Source: CAWCAW01 sp963714125 (GTDB lineage Bacteria > Actinomycetota > Acidimicrobiia > Acidimicrobiales > UBA8190). Taken from it: 64,000 bases of DNA. The notes below the pieces were generated by a model, which saw nothing but the letters and a program-made list of their open reading frames with translations, searched no databases and was not told the origin of the DNA. Location: contig OY970234.1 of the NCBI GenBank assembly GCA_963714125.1, positions 3,286,001-3,350,000 on the forward strand. The letters run 5' to 3'. The position numbers were made by a program, and so were the translations under genes. Positions 27,456-36,038 of the stretch are shown here, piece by piece (positions within the stretch are counted from its first letter, which is position 1; the number at the start of each line of letters is the position of its first letter).

Positions 27456-28181
27456 TCAGGTCGCAACGGGATAGGCCGTCGCCAGCTGCAGCTGGCCCCA
27501 CCAGCGGTCGTCGACGTCCTCGAGGGACCGCAACATGGCATCGGCGCCGTCGTAGGCGTGGATCTCGGCATGGCCCGGCGTGTGGTTGTCGGTGTCCCAC
27601 CGTTGCTCGGGCACGGCCACGCATGTCATCCCGGCCGCCTTGGCGCTTTGCACCCCGGCGGGCGCGTCCTCGAACACCACGCAGCGGTCGGGGGCCACGC
27701 CGAGAAGGCGCGCCGCGGTGAGAAAGACGGCGGGATCAGGCTTTCCGGCCTTTTCGTCCTCGGCCGAGCACACCACCGCGAACGCGCCGGGAGGCAAGGC
27801 CCGCGCTACGACGACATCGATGAGCCGTCGCGGCGACGATGACGCCAGCGCCATGGGTATCGACTTTTGCCTGAAGAAGTCGAGGACGTGGTGGGCCCCG
27901 GCCTTGAGCACCAGGCGGTCTTCGAGCAGACGGGCCATGGCGTCGATCACCTCAGCGGCCACAGCAGCGGGCGACGGCCCCGGCCACGGGTACTGGCCAT
28001 ACCAATACTCGGCCACCTCACCGACGAAGTTTCCTTTGGTACGCCGACACATCTCGACGGTCAGGGGCACGCCGTAGCGACCAAAAACGTCCATCTCGGC
28101 CTCGTGCCACAAAGGCTCGGAGTCAATGAGGAGGCCGTCCATGTCGAACACCACGGCATCGAAACGGGCGGCACTCGTCAT
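27456..28181 (-). CDS. HAD-superfamily hydrolase (beta-phosphoglucomutase/phosphatase-like)
   Basis: A 241-residue haloacid dehalogenase-type enzyme with a helical cap. Motif I is VVFDMDGLLIDSEPLWHEAE (nucleophile and acid/base Asp), motif II the ALASSSPRR stretch, motif III Lys in AEDEKAGKPDPAVFLTA and motif IV VVFEDAPAGVQSAKAAGM. It probably removes phosphate from a sugar phosphate; the YniC/2-deoxyglucose-6-phosphatase group is the nearest guess. It starts 12 nt after the membrane gene upstream, so they are likely cotranscribed. Confidence 0.88.
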   Translation of the reverse strand: MTSAARFDAVVFDMDGLLIDSEPLWHEAEMDVFGRYGVPLTVEMCRRTKGNFVGEVAEYWYGQYPWPGPSPAAVAAEVIDAMARLLEDRLVLKAGAHHVLDFFRQKSIPMALASSSPRRLIDVVVARALPPGAFAVVCSAEDEKAGKPDPAVFLTAARLLGVAPDRCVVFEDAPAGVQSAKAAGMTCVAVPEQRWDTDNHTPGHAEIHAYDGADAMLRSLEDVDDRWWGQLQLATAYPVAT

Positions 28182-28193
28182 CGGGTCATCTGC

Positions 28194-28952
28194 TCATCCG
28201 CCCAAGATGTTCACCGCTCGCGATATGACCAAAGCGACGGTCAACAGCGACGCCAGCGACTGGACCATCATCAGGAGCTTGGCCCACGCCGTAAGCGGCA
28301 TCGTGTCTGTCGGGCTGAAGGCGGTGGCGTTGGTGAACGACGTGTACAAGTAGTCGAAAAAGGTGGGCGTCCATCCCAGGGGGGCAGCTTGTGGCGTGGC
28401 CATCTGCGGGAACAAAAAATCGGGATGGCGGCGATCCTGGTGCTGTCGGGCCACGGGCCCGCCCCGGTCGAGCTCCCAGTACCACAAGGCGAAGACGATG
28501 ACGTTGGTGATCCAGATGGGTACTGATGCGTAGACGAGCGTGCGTCCGCCGGCCTTGGTGCCGTCGAGGAGGTCGTTGACGAGCTCGGCCAGTGACACCA
28601 CGTTGGCCACGTTGATGAGGGCGATGAGCACGATGGCGATGGCTCGTATCTGCGTGGAGTCCCGGGTCGACGCGTTCAGGTGGGCGATGGTGATCGAGAT
28701 GAGCAAGAGCCCTTCGAAGACGGGGATCAGCCAGTTGGGCCCGAGGCCCAAGATGAGGCGATGGGGCAGCACCACGAACAGGACGATGGTGGTGACCACG
28801 GCCACCGCCGCCGGCCAGCGGGGCTCGTGGCGAGACGGCCAGCCCCACGCTGCTTGGCGGTCACCGTCGGCATCGGAGCGGGGGCGGCGATCCCCCGCAT
28901 CGGTCTGTGGTCTCGGTGTTTGTCCGTCCTCGGGGGGCCTTGGCCCGGCCAT
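28194..28952 (-). CDS. Membrane protein with a degenerate ion-channel-like pore module
   Basis: A 252-residue protein with a charged, Pro/Arg/Asp-rich N-terminus of about 45 residues and five or six membrane segments: AAVAVVTTIVLFVVLPHRLI, FEGLLLISITIAHL, IAIVLIALINVANVVSLAEL, YASVPIWITNVIVFALWYWE and a last one ending ISRAVNIL. Before the last segment is a pore-loop-like stretch, YLYTSFTNATAFSPTDTMPL, laid out like two-TM potassium channels (SFxTLTTVGYGDxxPL) but with FSPTD instead of the GYGD filter. Whether it conducts ions is unknown. The ATG follows GGAGGAAGCG; a longer frame upstream is antisense to a lipoprotein gene. Confidence 0.75.
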   Translation of the reverse strand: MAGPRPPEDGQTPRPQTDAGDRRPRSDADGDRQAAWGWPSRHEPRWPAAVAVVTTIVLFVVLPHRLILGLGPNWLIPVFEGLLLISITIAHLNASTRDSTQIRAIAIVLIALINVANVVSLAELVNDLLDGTKAGGRTLVYASVPIWITNVIVFALWYWELDRGGPVARQHQDRRHPDFLFPQMATPQAAPLGWTPTFFDYLYTSFTNATAFSPTDTMPLTAWAKLLMMVQSLASLLTVALVISRAVNILGG

Positions 28953-29109
28953 CGCTTCCTCCAGCACGACCCGTCGCGGCGAGTCTGCCAGGCACGATGG
29001 CCCGCCGGTGCGACCCACTTCCGCAGCACCCCTTGAACAGTGACGATCCCTCATCCGTAGTCTTTGCAGAAGGCACCATGATGGCTCCCCCCAAAGACAG
29101 GACTCCACA

Positions 29110-29739
29110 ATGAATCCAGCACACGGCGACACCTTCGGCCTGAGATTCCGACGTGGTCGCCCCCAAGGTGCGAGCCGGACCAAAACGGCCGTAGCCGCCG
29201 GGGCCGTCGCCGTCGTGGCCGTGGTGGCGGCCGCCTGCTCGTCCTCGACGACACCCCTGGCCGCCCCCAAATCAAACTCCCCTGCCATCACATCGGCCAC
29301 CACCACAACCGCCCCAACGGCCAGTGCCACCACGGCGCCGTCGACGAGTGCGGCGACGGTCGACGTGGTCACCGATGCCAGTTTCGGAAAGATTCTGCAA
29401 ACACCACGAGGCTTGGCCCTCTACACGTTCTCGAGCGATCACAACGGGATCAGCGCCTGCACGGGATCGTGTGCGCAGGCGTGGCCCCCGCTGACGGTGC
29501 CGGCGGGGACCACACCGACGGCCGGTACCGGCTTTGGCGGCACGCTGGCCGCCGTGCAGCAGTCCAACGGCACGTTCCAGGTGACCTACAACGGTTCCCC
29601 CTTGTACACGTTTGCCTCCGACACCACCGGACACGTCACCGGCAACGGCGTGTCGGGCTTCTCGGTAGCCAAGGTGTCCGGCTCGTCGAGTTCCACTGCC
29701 GCCACGACGACCACGTCGGGCGGGGGCTACGGCTATTGA
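29110..29739 (+). CDS. Secreted lipoprotein with YxFxxD repeats (COG4315-like)
   Basis: A 209-residue exported protein. A basic N-terminus (RFRRGRPQGASRTK) precedes a hydrophobic stretch ending in the lipobox VVAAACSS (Cys near residue 43). A Thr/Ser/Ala linker leads to two copies of the family motif: LALYTFSSD and SPLYTFASD, with GSCAQAWPPLTVPAG between them and a Gly-Tyr tail. Function of this family is unknown; members are common among envelope proteins of soil actinobacteria. The stop overlaps the sigma-factor start (TGATG), so the lipoprotein, sigma factor and anti-sigma factor are one operon. A second member lies at the right end of the window. Confidence 0.82.
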   Translation: MNPAHGDTFGLRFRRGRPQGASRTKTAVAAGAVAVVAVVAAACSSSTTPLAAPKSNSPAITSATTTTAPTASATTAPSTSAATVDVVTDASFGKILQTPRGLALYTFSSDHNGISACTGSCAQAWPPLTVPAGTTPTAGTGFGGTLAAVQQSNGTFQVTYNGSPLYTFASDTTGHVTGNGVSGFSVAKVSGSSSSTAATTTTSGGGYGY

Positions 29740-30290
29740 TGATGGCCACGGCCGCCCGGGCCCGGCGCCAGGCCGAGATGCAACAAGACGAGTCCGCCGA
29801 TGCGGCCGGGCTACGAGCCGCCTTTCTCGCTCATGGCGGGGAGATGTACGGCTATGCCCGACGCTCCCTCGGTGACGACGGCGCCGCCGACGAGGTCGTG
29901 CAGGAGACGTTCCTGCGCGCCTGGAAGGCCCGCCTGCGCTTCGACCCCAACCTCGGGAGCCTGCGCACGTGGCTCTTCGCCATCGAACGTCGCGTCGTCA
30001 TCGACCAGGCGCGCTCGCGCGCCATCCGCCGGACCGACGACCTGCCCGCCGACATCGCCAGCCCCGATGACGAGGTCGAAAAGGCCATGCTGGGCTGGCA
30101 AGTCGAAGAAGCCATCCGCCGACTTCGGCCCGAACATCGCCAGGTGTTGATCGAGACCTACTACCGCGGCCGCGTGGCTCGGGACATGGCCCTTGAGCTC
30201 GGCATCCCCGAGGGCACCGTCCGTAGCCGGCTCTTCTACGCTTTGCGATCGCTTCGCCTGGTGCTCGACGAAATGGGGTGGGACCAATGA
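29739..30290 (+). CDS. ECF-type RNA polymerase sigma factor
   Basis: A 183-residue sigma factor. Region 2 includes FLAHGGEMYGYARRSLGDDG, AADEVVQETFLRAWKARLRFD and LRTWLFAIERRVVIDQARSR. Region 4 is IRRLRPEHRQVLIETYYRGR followed by the helix-turn-helix VARDMALELGIPEGTVRSRL. It overlaps the anti-sigma gene by 4 nt (ATGA) and the upstream lipoprotein gene by one base. Two adjacent ATGs start it; the first is used. It probably controls an envelope response and perhaps its own operon; no target promoter could be identified. Confidence 0.93.
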   Translation: MMATAARARRQAEMQQDESADAAGLRAAFLAHGGEMYGYARRSLGDDGAADEVVQETFLRAWKARLRFDPNLGSLRTWLFAIERRVVIDQARSRAIRRTDDLPADIASPDDEVEKAMLGWQVEEAIRRLRPEHRQVLIETYYRGRVARDMALELGIPEGTVRSRLFYALRSLRLVLDEMGWDQ

Positions 30291-30943
30291 ACGCCTCCGC
30301 CCAGTGCGACCACTTCCGAGGGCTGTTGGCCATGGAGGTGGTCGGTCAGATCACCGATGACGATGCTGTGGCCCTGTCTGCGCACCTCGACGGCTGCCCC
30401 GAATGCCGCCAGGAGGCCGCCGACCTGCGCGCTCTGGCCGCCATCTTGCCGGCCGCCCAGCTCGCCCATCTGCAAAACGAAGAGACAGCCCCGGGGATCG
30501 AGCTCGAGCGTGCCGTCCTCGTCGGCTTGGAATCCGAAGTACGGCGGTCTACCCGTCGTCGTCAGATTCGCTACGTGGCCGCCGGTGCGGTCGCCGCCGG
30601 TGTCGTGGCCATTGCCTTGGTGCTCACCGTGTCGCCATCGCCAAACTCCGGGCACAACGTGGCGCTCACCGGGGCCAGCGCCGTGCACGCATCGGTGCGA
30701 CTCACGGCGCAGTCGTGGGGAACGGCGGTGGATCTCGAGGAGTCGGGTCAACCGGGAGGCCAGGTGCTGACGGTGTCGATGCGCACCGCCTCAGGCTCGT
30801 GGTGGACGGCGGGAACGTATCGGACGGTGCAGGGAAAGGTCGTGCGCGTGACCATGGCCTGTGCGCTGCCCATTGCCGACATCGAGACCGTCTATGTCAA
30901 AGACAGCGCCGGTCACACCGTCTTACATGGGTACGTGAGCTGA
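30287..30943 (+). CDS. Zinc-finger anti-sigma factor
   Basis: A 218-residue one-pass membrane protein expected to hold the adjacent sigma factor inactive. The N-terminal ZAS/zf-HC2 motif is CDHFRGLLAMEV followed by LSAHLDGCPECRQEA (His-x3-Cys-x2-Cys). A membrane segment YVAAGAVAAGVVAIALVLTV at about residues 97-116 separates it from an external C-terminal domain of about 100 residues resembling RskA-type domains (WGTAVDLEES, GQVLTVSMRTASGSWWTAGT). Start is the ATG overlapping the sigma stop, rather than the GTG or upstream ATG in frame 9 nt before. Confidence 0.88.
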   Translation: MNASAQCDHFRGLLAMEVVGQITDDDAVALSAHLDGCPECRQEAADLRALAAILPAAQLAHLQNEETAPGIELERAVLVGLESEVRRSTRRRQIRYVAAGAVAAGVVAIALVLTVSPSPNSGHNVALTGASAVHASVRLTAQSWGTAVDLEESGQPGGQVLTVSMRTASGSWWTAGTYRTVQGKVVRVTMACALPIADIETVYVKDSAGHTVLHGYVS

Positions 30944-30993
30944 GTCTGCCGCACCGATAGCCACCGACGACACCGAGGCCGCCTGGGCGTGCA

Positions 30994-30999
30994 TAAGGT
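30994..30999 (+). promoter_or_regulatory. -10 box TAAGGT, apparently leaderless
   Basis: TAAGGT ends 7 nt before the GTG of the acyl-CoA synthetase gene. AAGGTG within the same stretch could instead act as a ribosome site. Confidence 0.35.
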
Positions 31000-31006
31000 G
31001 CGGTCT

Positions 31007-32707
31007 GTGAACGCCGAGACACCGATCACGAGCGTGGCTGGGCTTCTCGAAACTCGGCGCTACGACGATGGCATGGCGCTGTTATTCGAGGACCGGCGGT
31101 GGAGCTGGGCCGAGGTCTACGCCCAAAGCATGCTCCGGGCGCGCCTCGTGCAGTCGGTCCGCCAGCCGGGGCCTTTTCACGTCGGTGTGCTGCTCGACAA
31201 CGTGCCGGAGTACGCATTCTGGCTGGGGGCGGCGGCTCTGGCCGGGGCCGCCGTGGTGGGCATCAACCCCACCCGCCGAGGCGAGGAGCTGGCCCGCGAC
31301 ATCCGCTTCACCGACTGCCAGCTGATCATCACCGACGGCGCCGGCGCCGTCCTGCTCGACGGTGTCGACATCGGCATCGACGCCGAACGCGTGTGGCTCA
31401 TCGACAGCGACGATTACGCCGGCCGGATCGACGCCGCTCGCTCTATGGGCCCTACGGGGACGCACGGCGTCGCCGAAGATCTCCTTTTGCTGTTGTTCAC
31501 CTCCGGCACCACCGGTTCACCCAAGGCGGTGCGCTGCACGCAACGGCGCCTGGCCCTCATCGCCGAGCGCGCCGCCACGGGCTACGGATTCGCCCGTCCG
31601 GACATCTGTTACTGCCCCATGCCGTTGTTCCATGGCAACGCCATCATGGCCTTGTGGGCTCCGGCGTTGGCCCGCGGCGCCACCGTCGCTCTCACCCCGC
31701 GTTTCAGCGCGTCGAGGTTTCTCACCGACGTGCGGCACTACGGGGCCACGCGCTTCACCTACGTCGGCACCGCGCTGGCCTACATCCTCGCCACCACCGA
31801 GCACCCTGATGACGCCGACAACCCGTTGCGCGCCGGTTTCGGGACCGAGGCGTCGGCCCCCGACCGGGCCCGCTTCGAACGCCGTTTCGGGTGTGTCTTG
31901 GTGGAAGGGTACGGATCGAGTGAGGGCGGTACGGCCATCAACGTCACCCCCGACACTCCCGCCGGCTCACTCGGCATGGCGTCGAGCGGCGACGACCTCG
32001 CCATCGTGGACCCGTCGTCGGGCCGCGAGTGTTCCCGAGCTCGCTTCGACGCCGACGGACGATTCCTGAACCCGGCCGACGCGGTCGGGGAGATGGTGAA
32101 CCGCAGCGGCAGCGGGGCATTTGAGGGGTACTACAAGAACACCGACGCCGATGCCCAGCGGTCGCGCCACGGTTGGTACTGGACCGGTGATCTCGGGTAC
32201 CGCGACGAGGCGGGCTTCTTCTACTTCGCCGGCCGCCAAGGCGACTGGGTGCGGGTGGACTCGGAAAACTTCGCCACCGCGCCCGTCGAGCGCGTCATCG
32301 AGCGCCACCCCGACGTGTCGAACGCGGCGGTCTTCGCCGTGGCCGACACCGTCGCCGGCGACCAGGTCATGGCGGCGATCGAGCTTCGACCCGGAGCCGT
32401 GTTCGACGCCGAGGGCTTATGGTCGTTTCTCCTCGCCCAACCCGATCTGGGCACCAAGTGGGCGCCCCGGTTCGTGCGGGTGTGTCCGGCCCTGCCCCTG
32501 ACCGCGACCGGCAAGGTCACCAAAAAGCAGCTCCAAAGCGAGGCCTGGCAGTGCGACGACCCTGTCTTCTGGGTTCCTGACCGCCGCATGGGCACGCCCC
32601 GTGCGCTCGATGACGACGACCGACGCATGTTGCGCCAGGCTTTCATCGACCACGGCCGTGCCGCGCTGCTGGCGGTGCCTCGACTAAGCACCGGCGACGT
32701 GCTCTGA
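31007..32707 (+). CDS. Acyl-CoA synthetase (FATP/FadD17-like)
   Basis: A 566-residue AMP-forming ligase that should activate a fatty or other carboxylic acid to its CoA thioester. The AMP-binding motif is LLLLFTSGTTGSPKAVRCT; then LVEGYGSSEGGTAINVTP (adenine contact), GWYWTGDLGYRDEAGFFYFAG with the hinge, and PLTATGKVTKKQL with the catalytic lysine. The general look is that of FATP-like FadD17 of mycobacteria. I start at the GTG after AAGGTG; an ATG 18 nt earlier is also in frame. No linked pathway gene identifies the substrate. Confidence 0.88.
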   Translation: MNAETPITSVAGLLETRRYDDGMALLFEDRRWSWAEVYAQSMLRARLVQSVRQPGPFHVGVLLDNVPEYAFWLGAAALAGAAVVGINPTRRGEELARDIRFTDCQLIITDGAGAVLLDGVDIGIDAERVWLIDSDDYAGRIDAARSMGPTGTHGVAEDLLLLLFTSGTTGSPKAVRCTQRRLALIAERAATGYGFARPDICYCPMPLFHGNAIMALWAPALARGATVALTPRFSASRFLTDVRHYGATRFTYVGTALAYILATTEHPDDADNPLRAGFGTEASAPDRARFERRFGCVLVEGYGSSEGGTAINVTPDTPAGSLGMASSGDDLAIVDPSSGRECSRARFDADGRFLNPADAVGEMVNRSGSGAFEGYYKNTDADAQRSRHGWYWTGDLGYRDEAGFFYFAGRQGDWVRVDSENFATAPVERVIERHPDVSNAAVFAVADTVAGDQVMAAIELRPGAVFDAEGLWSFLLAQPDLGTKWAPRFVRVCPALPLTATGKVTKKQLQSEAWQCDDPVFWVPDRRMGTPRALDDDDRRMLRQAFIDHGRAALLAVPRLSTGDVL

Positions 32708-32744
32708 TCCAGGGTGGATCACCTCTGAGAAAGGCAAACCCGCA

Positions 32745-33521
32745 ATGAGCGTCATGAAACGGGTGTCAGCGATCATGCAGGCCAAGGCCAACAAGGCTCT
32801 GGACAAGGCCGAGAACCCCGCTGACATGCTCGACCTGTCGTACCAAAAGCAGCAGGAGAACCTGCAGAAGGTCCGCCGGGCCATCGCCGACGTGGCCACG
32901 GCCAAAAAACGTCTCGAGCTGCAGGCCACCGACCTCCAGAACCAGGCCCAAAAGCTCCAGGACCAAGCCAAGCAGGCCCTGGCCCAAGGACAAGAGGACC
33001 TGGCCCGCGAAGCACTGTCACGGCGCGCCACCTTGGCCGATCAACTCCAGAGCCTTGGTACCCAGCACGATCAGGTCGAAGCCCAGCTCCAGCAGCTCGA
33101 GGCGACGTCCAGCAAGCTCCAGGCCCAAACGGAAGCCTTCCGCACCAAGAAGGAGACCCTCAAAGCGAGCTACACCGCCTCCAAGGCGGAGGCCGGTATC
33201 GGCGAGGCCGTCTCGGGCATCTCCGAATCCATGGCCGACGCCGGGATGACCCTGCAACGCGCCCAGGACAAGATCACCGACATGCAAGCGCGCGCCGGGG
33301 CGGTCGACGAGCTCATCGATACCGGTGCGTTGCCCGACGCCTTGGGTGGCGGCAAGGACGACATCCAGCGCCAGCTCGACGCCACCTCCCAACAAAGCCA
33401 GGTGGATAGCGAGTTGGCCGCCCTGAAGGCTGAGATTGGCTCCGGATCGCCGGCGACAGCGGCGCTGCCGGCCACCGGCACCGCCGAAGGCTCGACCGCA
33501 GACAGCGCAGGTGCGTCATGA
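32745..33521 (+). CDS. pspA: PspA/IM30 family envelope-stress protein
   Basis: A 258-residue protein that is almost all coiled coil to about residue 200. It starts SVMKRVSAIMQAKANKALDK, then ENPADMLDLSYQKQQENLQK, and long Gln/Leu/Ala/Lys heptads follow, ending in a flexible Ser/Ala/Gly tail. PspA forms ESCRT-III-like assemblies on the inner membrane under stress. Actinobacterial PspA acts with PspAA or ClgR-type partners, and the next gene is PspAA. GAGAAAGG precedes the ATG. Confidence 0.92.
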   Translation: MSVMKRVSAIMQAKANKALDKAENPADMLDLSYQKQQENLQKVRRAIADVATAKKRLELQATDLQNQAQKLQDQAKQALAQGQEDLAREALSRRATLADQLQSLGTQHDQVEAQLQQLEATSSKLQAQTEAFRTKKETLKASYTASKAEAGIGEAVSGISESMADAGMTLQRAQDKITDMQARAGAVDELIDTGALPDALGGGKDDIQRQLDATSQQSQVDSELAALKAEIGSGSPATAALPATGTAEGSTADSAGAS

Positions 33522-33784
33522 TCGTGCGCATTCTGGGCGAAGGACGCTACGAGGTACCCGACGCCGATCTCCCGGCCATCGAGCAACTCGACGCCACGCT
33601 CGTCGACGCCCTCGAACGCGGTGATGAAGCCGCCTTCGCCGGCGCGCTCGCTGATCTCACCGGTGAAGTGCGCCACACCGGCACCGCTGTTGGTGATGAC
33701 GACCTACGCACGTCGGATCTGGCCATTCCCCATCCGGGGTCCACGCTGGCCGAGGTCCAGGACCTGCTGGCCGAGGAGAGCTGA
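33518..33784 (+). CDS. pspAA: PspA-associated protein PspAA
   Basis: An 88-residue protein with the PspAA pattern: MIVRILGEGRYEVPDADLPA at the N-terminus, an acidic helix (ATLVDALERGDEAAFAGALA) and a C-terminal acidic segment ending DLLAEES. PspAA domains occur next to PspA in actinobacteria, archaea and cyanobacteria and are thought to be its partner or regulator. Start overlaps the pspA stop by 4 nt (ATGA). Tail to tail with the next gene, 10 nt away. Confidence 0.85.
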   Translation: MIVRILGEGRYEVPDADLPAIEQLDATLVDALERGDEAAFAGALADLTGEVRHTGTAVGDDDLRTSDLAIPHPGSTLAEVQDLLAEES

Positions 33785-33794
33785 CCGCCGGTAA

Positions 33795-34526
33795 TCAGAT
33801 GACGCCGTGGTAGGCGGCGTTGGCCAGCTCCACGAATTCATCGAGTTCGGCATCATCGAGTGTGGCCAGGGCCTTCGCCATGGCGTCATCGGTGGCCACA
33901 TCGGCCCGGTTCCACGCGTCGCGACACAAAGCCGTGTCGGGATACGGCTCCGGCCAACCGAAGATGCCGGCCATAAAAGGCGTTTTGACCATGACCGCTT
34001 GGAGGGGATCCACGCCGTGGGCGACGATCGAAACGCCATGCAGGCCGCCGCGAAGCTCGCGCAACACATTGAGGCGTAACAGGGCCGCACCTTTGGGGTC
34101 CTCGGGCAGGGGCACCTGAGACCAAGCCGCGAACAAGGGCACGGCCGCGGGTGAGGCGGCCGCGATGACGCGCGCCGCCAGCTCGGAAAGACGTTCGTAG
34201 TCGATCCCGTCGGCCAGGTGCATGTCCGCCCACGCCGCGCCGGCGCGGGAGAACTCGAGGACCGACTGAGACGGTGCCATGACTTTTCGGGCCCGCTCCC
34301 ACGCCTCGGACACCGGCATCGGGTTCCAGAACACAAAGGCGGCCGCCACCACTGATCCGTCCACATCGCCCAGGGCCCCACCTCGACCGGCGACGTAGAA
34401 GTCGATGCCCTCGAAGCCCAACGCGCCGCCACGCTCGTAGGTCGCCCCATCCAACATGAACGATGCCGGCAACGTCCCGATGGCCTCGGCACTGCGCTGC
34501 GCCGCCTCTTGGCTGTTCATGGACAC
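33795..34526 (-). CDS. SCO6745 family protein
   Basis: A 243-residue protein of unknown function, which I recognise as the actinobacterial SCO6745-type family. Residues 1-50 contain SQEAAQRSAEAIGTLPASFM and YERGGALGFEGIDFYVAGR; then FVFWNPMPVSEAWERARKVM, and LRLNVLRELRGGLHGVSIVA and MVKTPFMAGIFGWPEPYPD in the C-terminal half. This family has been likened to helix-turn-helix proteins, but no activity is known. Two ATGs (first and third codons) could start it. Divergent from an F420-type oxidoreductase 147 nt away. Confidence 0.72.
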   Translation of the reverse strand: MSMNSQEAAQRSAEAIGTLPASFMLDGATYERGGALGFEGIDFYVAGRGGALGDVDGSVVAAAFVFWNPMPVSEAWERARKVMAPSQSVLEFSRAGAAWADMHLADGIDYERLSELAARVIAAASPAAVPLFAAWSQVPLPEDPKGAALLRLNVLRELRGGLHGVSIVAHGVDPLQAVMVKTPFMAGIFGWPEPYPDTALCRDAWNRADVATDDAMAKALATLDDAELDEFVELANAAYHGVI

Positions 34527-34673
34527 ACGCTCCGTCTCTGGGGGCTGGCGCCGGGGGCGCCAAAGCGGACGTTACCAGCGAGGATTGCGCCATTATCGTG
34601 GGTACGTGGGAGTTCCAATGGACCGCTACAGCGACAGGCTCAGGAGCGGCCCCGCCCGCCGCAATGGGCCACG

Positions 34674-35573
34674 ATGAAGGTCCGCGTGGGCGTCGGTACG
34701 GGGGCGCTCAGTGCTGCCGGCATCGACGTCGGTACCTTGGTGGAGGATCTCGAGCGGCGCCGCTTCGACTCGCTGTGGCTCTCGGATGTGCTCACTGCCC
34801 CTGTCGATGATCCCCTCACCGCGTTGGCCTACGCGGCGGGCCGGGTGAAGAAGCTGAAGATCGGCACCACGCTGGTGCTCCCAGGCCGCAATCCGGTCCG
34901 CCTCGCCAAAGAGCTGGCCACGCTGGACCGCCTGTCGGGAGGCCGGCTGCTCGTCACCATGGTGCTCGGCCTGCGCCGGCCTGAGGAGCTGTCGGCCATG
35001 GGCGTCGCCGCCGACGGTCGCGGCGCGCTGATGGACGAGGCCATGGCGTTACTGCGAAGGCTGTGGAGCGAGAACGGTGTCGATCATCATGGCCCGGCAT
35101 GGAATTTCGATTCGGTCACCATCGAGCCCAAGCCTCTGCAGCAGCCGCTCGAGATGTGGCTGGGAGGAAGCGCCCCCGCCGCCTTGCGACGCGCCGGGAG
35201 GCTTTCCGACGGATGGTTGCCGAGCCTGTGCACCCCCGAGGAGGTGCGCGACGGGCGCGTTGTGATCGAGGCGGCCGCCGCCGAGGCCGGACGGGTCATC
35301 GATCCCGAGCATTTCGGCGTGAGCATCGGCTATCTCCCCGATAACGCCGGCGACCGGCCTCCGGGGGAACTGGCCGCCCGCCTGGCCCGGCGTCGCACCC
35401 CGGTTCGACCCGACGAGGTGGTCCCCGTCGGGTACCGTGCCTTGCGCGGGCTCATGGAGCGCTTCATCGACGTCGGATTCTCCAAGTTCGTGGTGCGCCC
35501 GGTGGTGGCGCCCGCGTCATGGGCTGACGAGCTCGATGAGCTGGCGGCGGCCGTCCTGGACCTCCAACGCTGA
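34674..35573 (+). CDS. Luciferase-like F420-dependent oxidoreductase
   Basis: A 299-residue TIM-barrel enzyme of the luciferase-like monooxygenase group. Features are KVRVGVGTGALSAAGIDVGT, a FDSLWLSDVL segment, KKLKIGTTLVLPGRNPVRLA with its neighbour KELATLDRLSGGRLL, and PLEMWLGGSAPAALRRAGRL with the cofactor loop. Homologues bind F420 or FMN; in actinobacteria F420 is more usual. Substrate unknown. The ATG matches the normal start (MKVRVGVG); 55 upstream codons in the frame are Arg/Pro/Gln-rich and unlike the family. Confidence 0.85.
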   Translation: MKVRVGVGTGALSAAGIDVGTLVEDLERRRFDSLWLSDVLTAPVDDPLTALAYAAGRVKKLKIGTTLVLPGRNPVRLAKELATLDRLSGGRLLVTMVLGLRRPEELSAMGVAADGRGALMDEAMALLRRLWSENGVDHHGPAWNFDSVTIEPKPLQQPLEMWLGGSAPAALRRAGRLSDGWLPSLCTPEEVRDGRVVIEAAAAEAGRVIDPEHFGVSIGYLPDNAGDRPPGELAARLARRRTPVRPDEVVPVGYRALRGLMERFIDVGFSKFVVRPVVAPASWADELDELAAAVLDLQR

Positions 35574-35651
35574 CGGGCTCCACGCTTTTGGTCCAACGCA
35601 GACGGACGCGCCCGCTGGCGTACCATGCGGCGGCCCCAACGAGGAGGTTCC

Positions 35652-36035
35652 ATGAGCACAGCCCGTGCAGAGATCACCATCGACAAGCCCGCCGACCAAG
35701 TGTGGGCGATCATCGGGGACTTCGGTGGGCTGGCGTCGTGGATGCCCGGCATCGATTCATGTGTGATCGACGGCGACGACCGCATCTTGAAGATGACCGG
35801 CATGGAGATCATCGAGCGTCTCGTGCGTCGTGACGACGACGAACGCGAGCTCGTCTACGCCATCGTGGGCGGAGTCCCCGTCATCAACCACAAAGGGACC
35901 ATCCATGTTGTCGACGCCGGCGGGAGCTCCCAAGTGACATGGGACGTCGATGTCGAGCCCGACGAGATGGCCGATTTCATGCACACCGTCTACCAACAAT
36001 CCCTGCAAGCGTTGAAAGACCACATGAACGGCTGA
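35652..36035 (+). CDS. SRPBCC (START-like) family protein
   Basis: A 127-residue lipid/ligand-binding fold protein: STARAEITIDKPADQVWAII, then GDFGGLASWMPGIDSCVIDG and a C-terminal helix ADFMHTVYQQSLQALKDHM. The fold binds hydrophobic ligands such as polyketides or sterols, but no ligand is indicated. GAGGAGG lies 7 nt before the ATG, and TACCAT about 30 nt upstream could be a -10 box. A second, unrelated SRPBCC gene follows after 3 nt. Confidence 0.85.
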   Translation: MSTARAEITIDKPADQVWAIIGDFGGLASWMPGIDSCVIDGDDRILKMTGMEIIERLVRRDDDERELVYAIVGGVPVINHKGTIHVVDAGGSSQVTWDVDVEPDEMADFMHTVYQQSLQALKDHMNG

Positions 36036-36038
36036 TCG

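Noticed and set aside
31007..32707. Acyl-CoA synthetase as part of the sigma/anti-sigma operon
   Set aside because: There is a 63-nt gap with its own -10-like box, so an independent unit is more likely.
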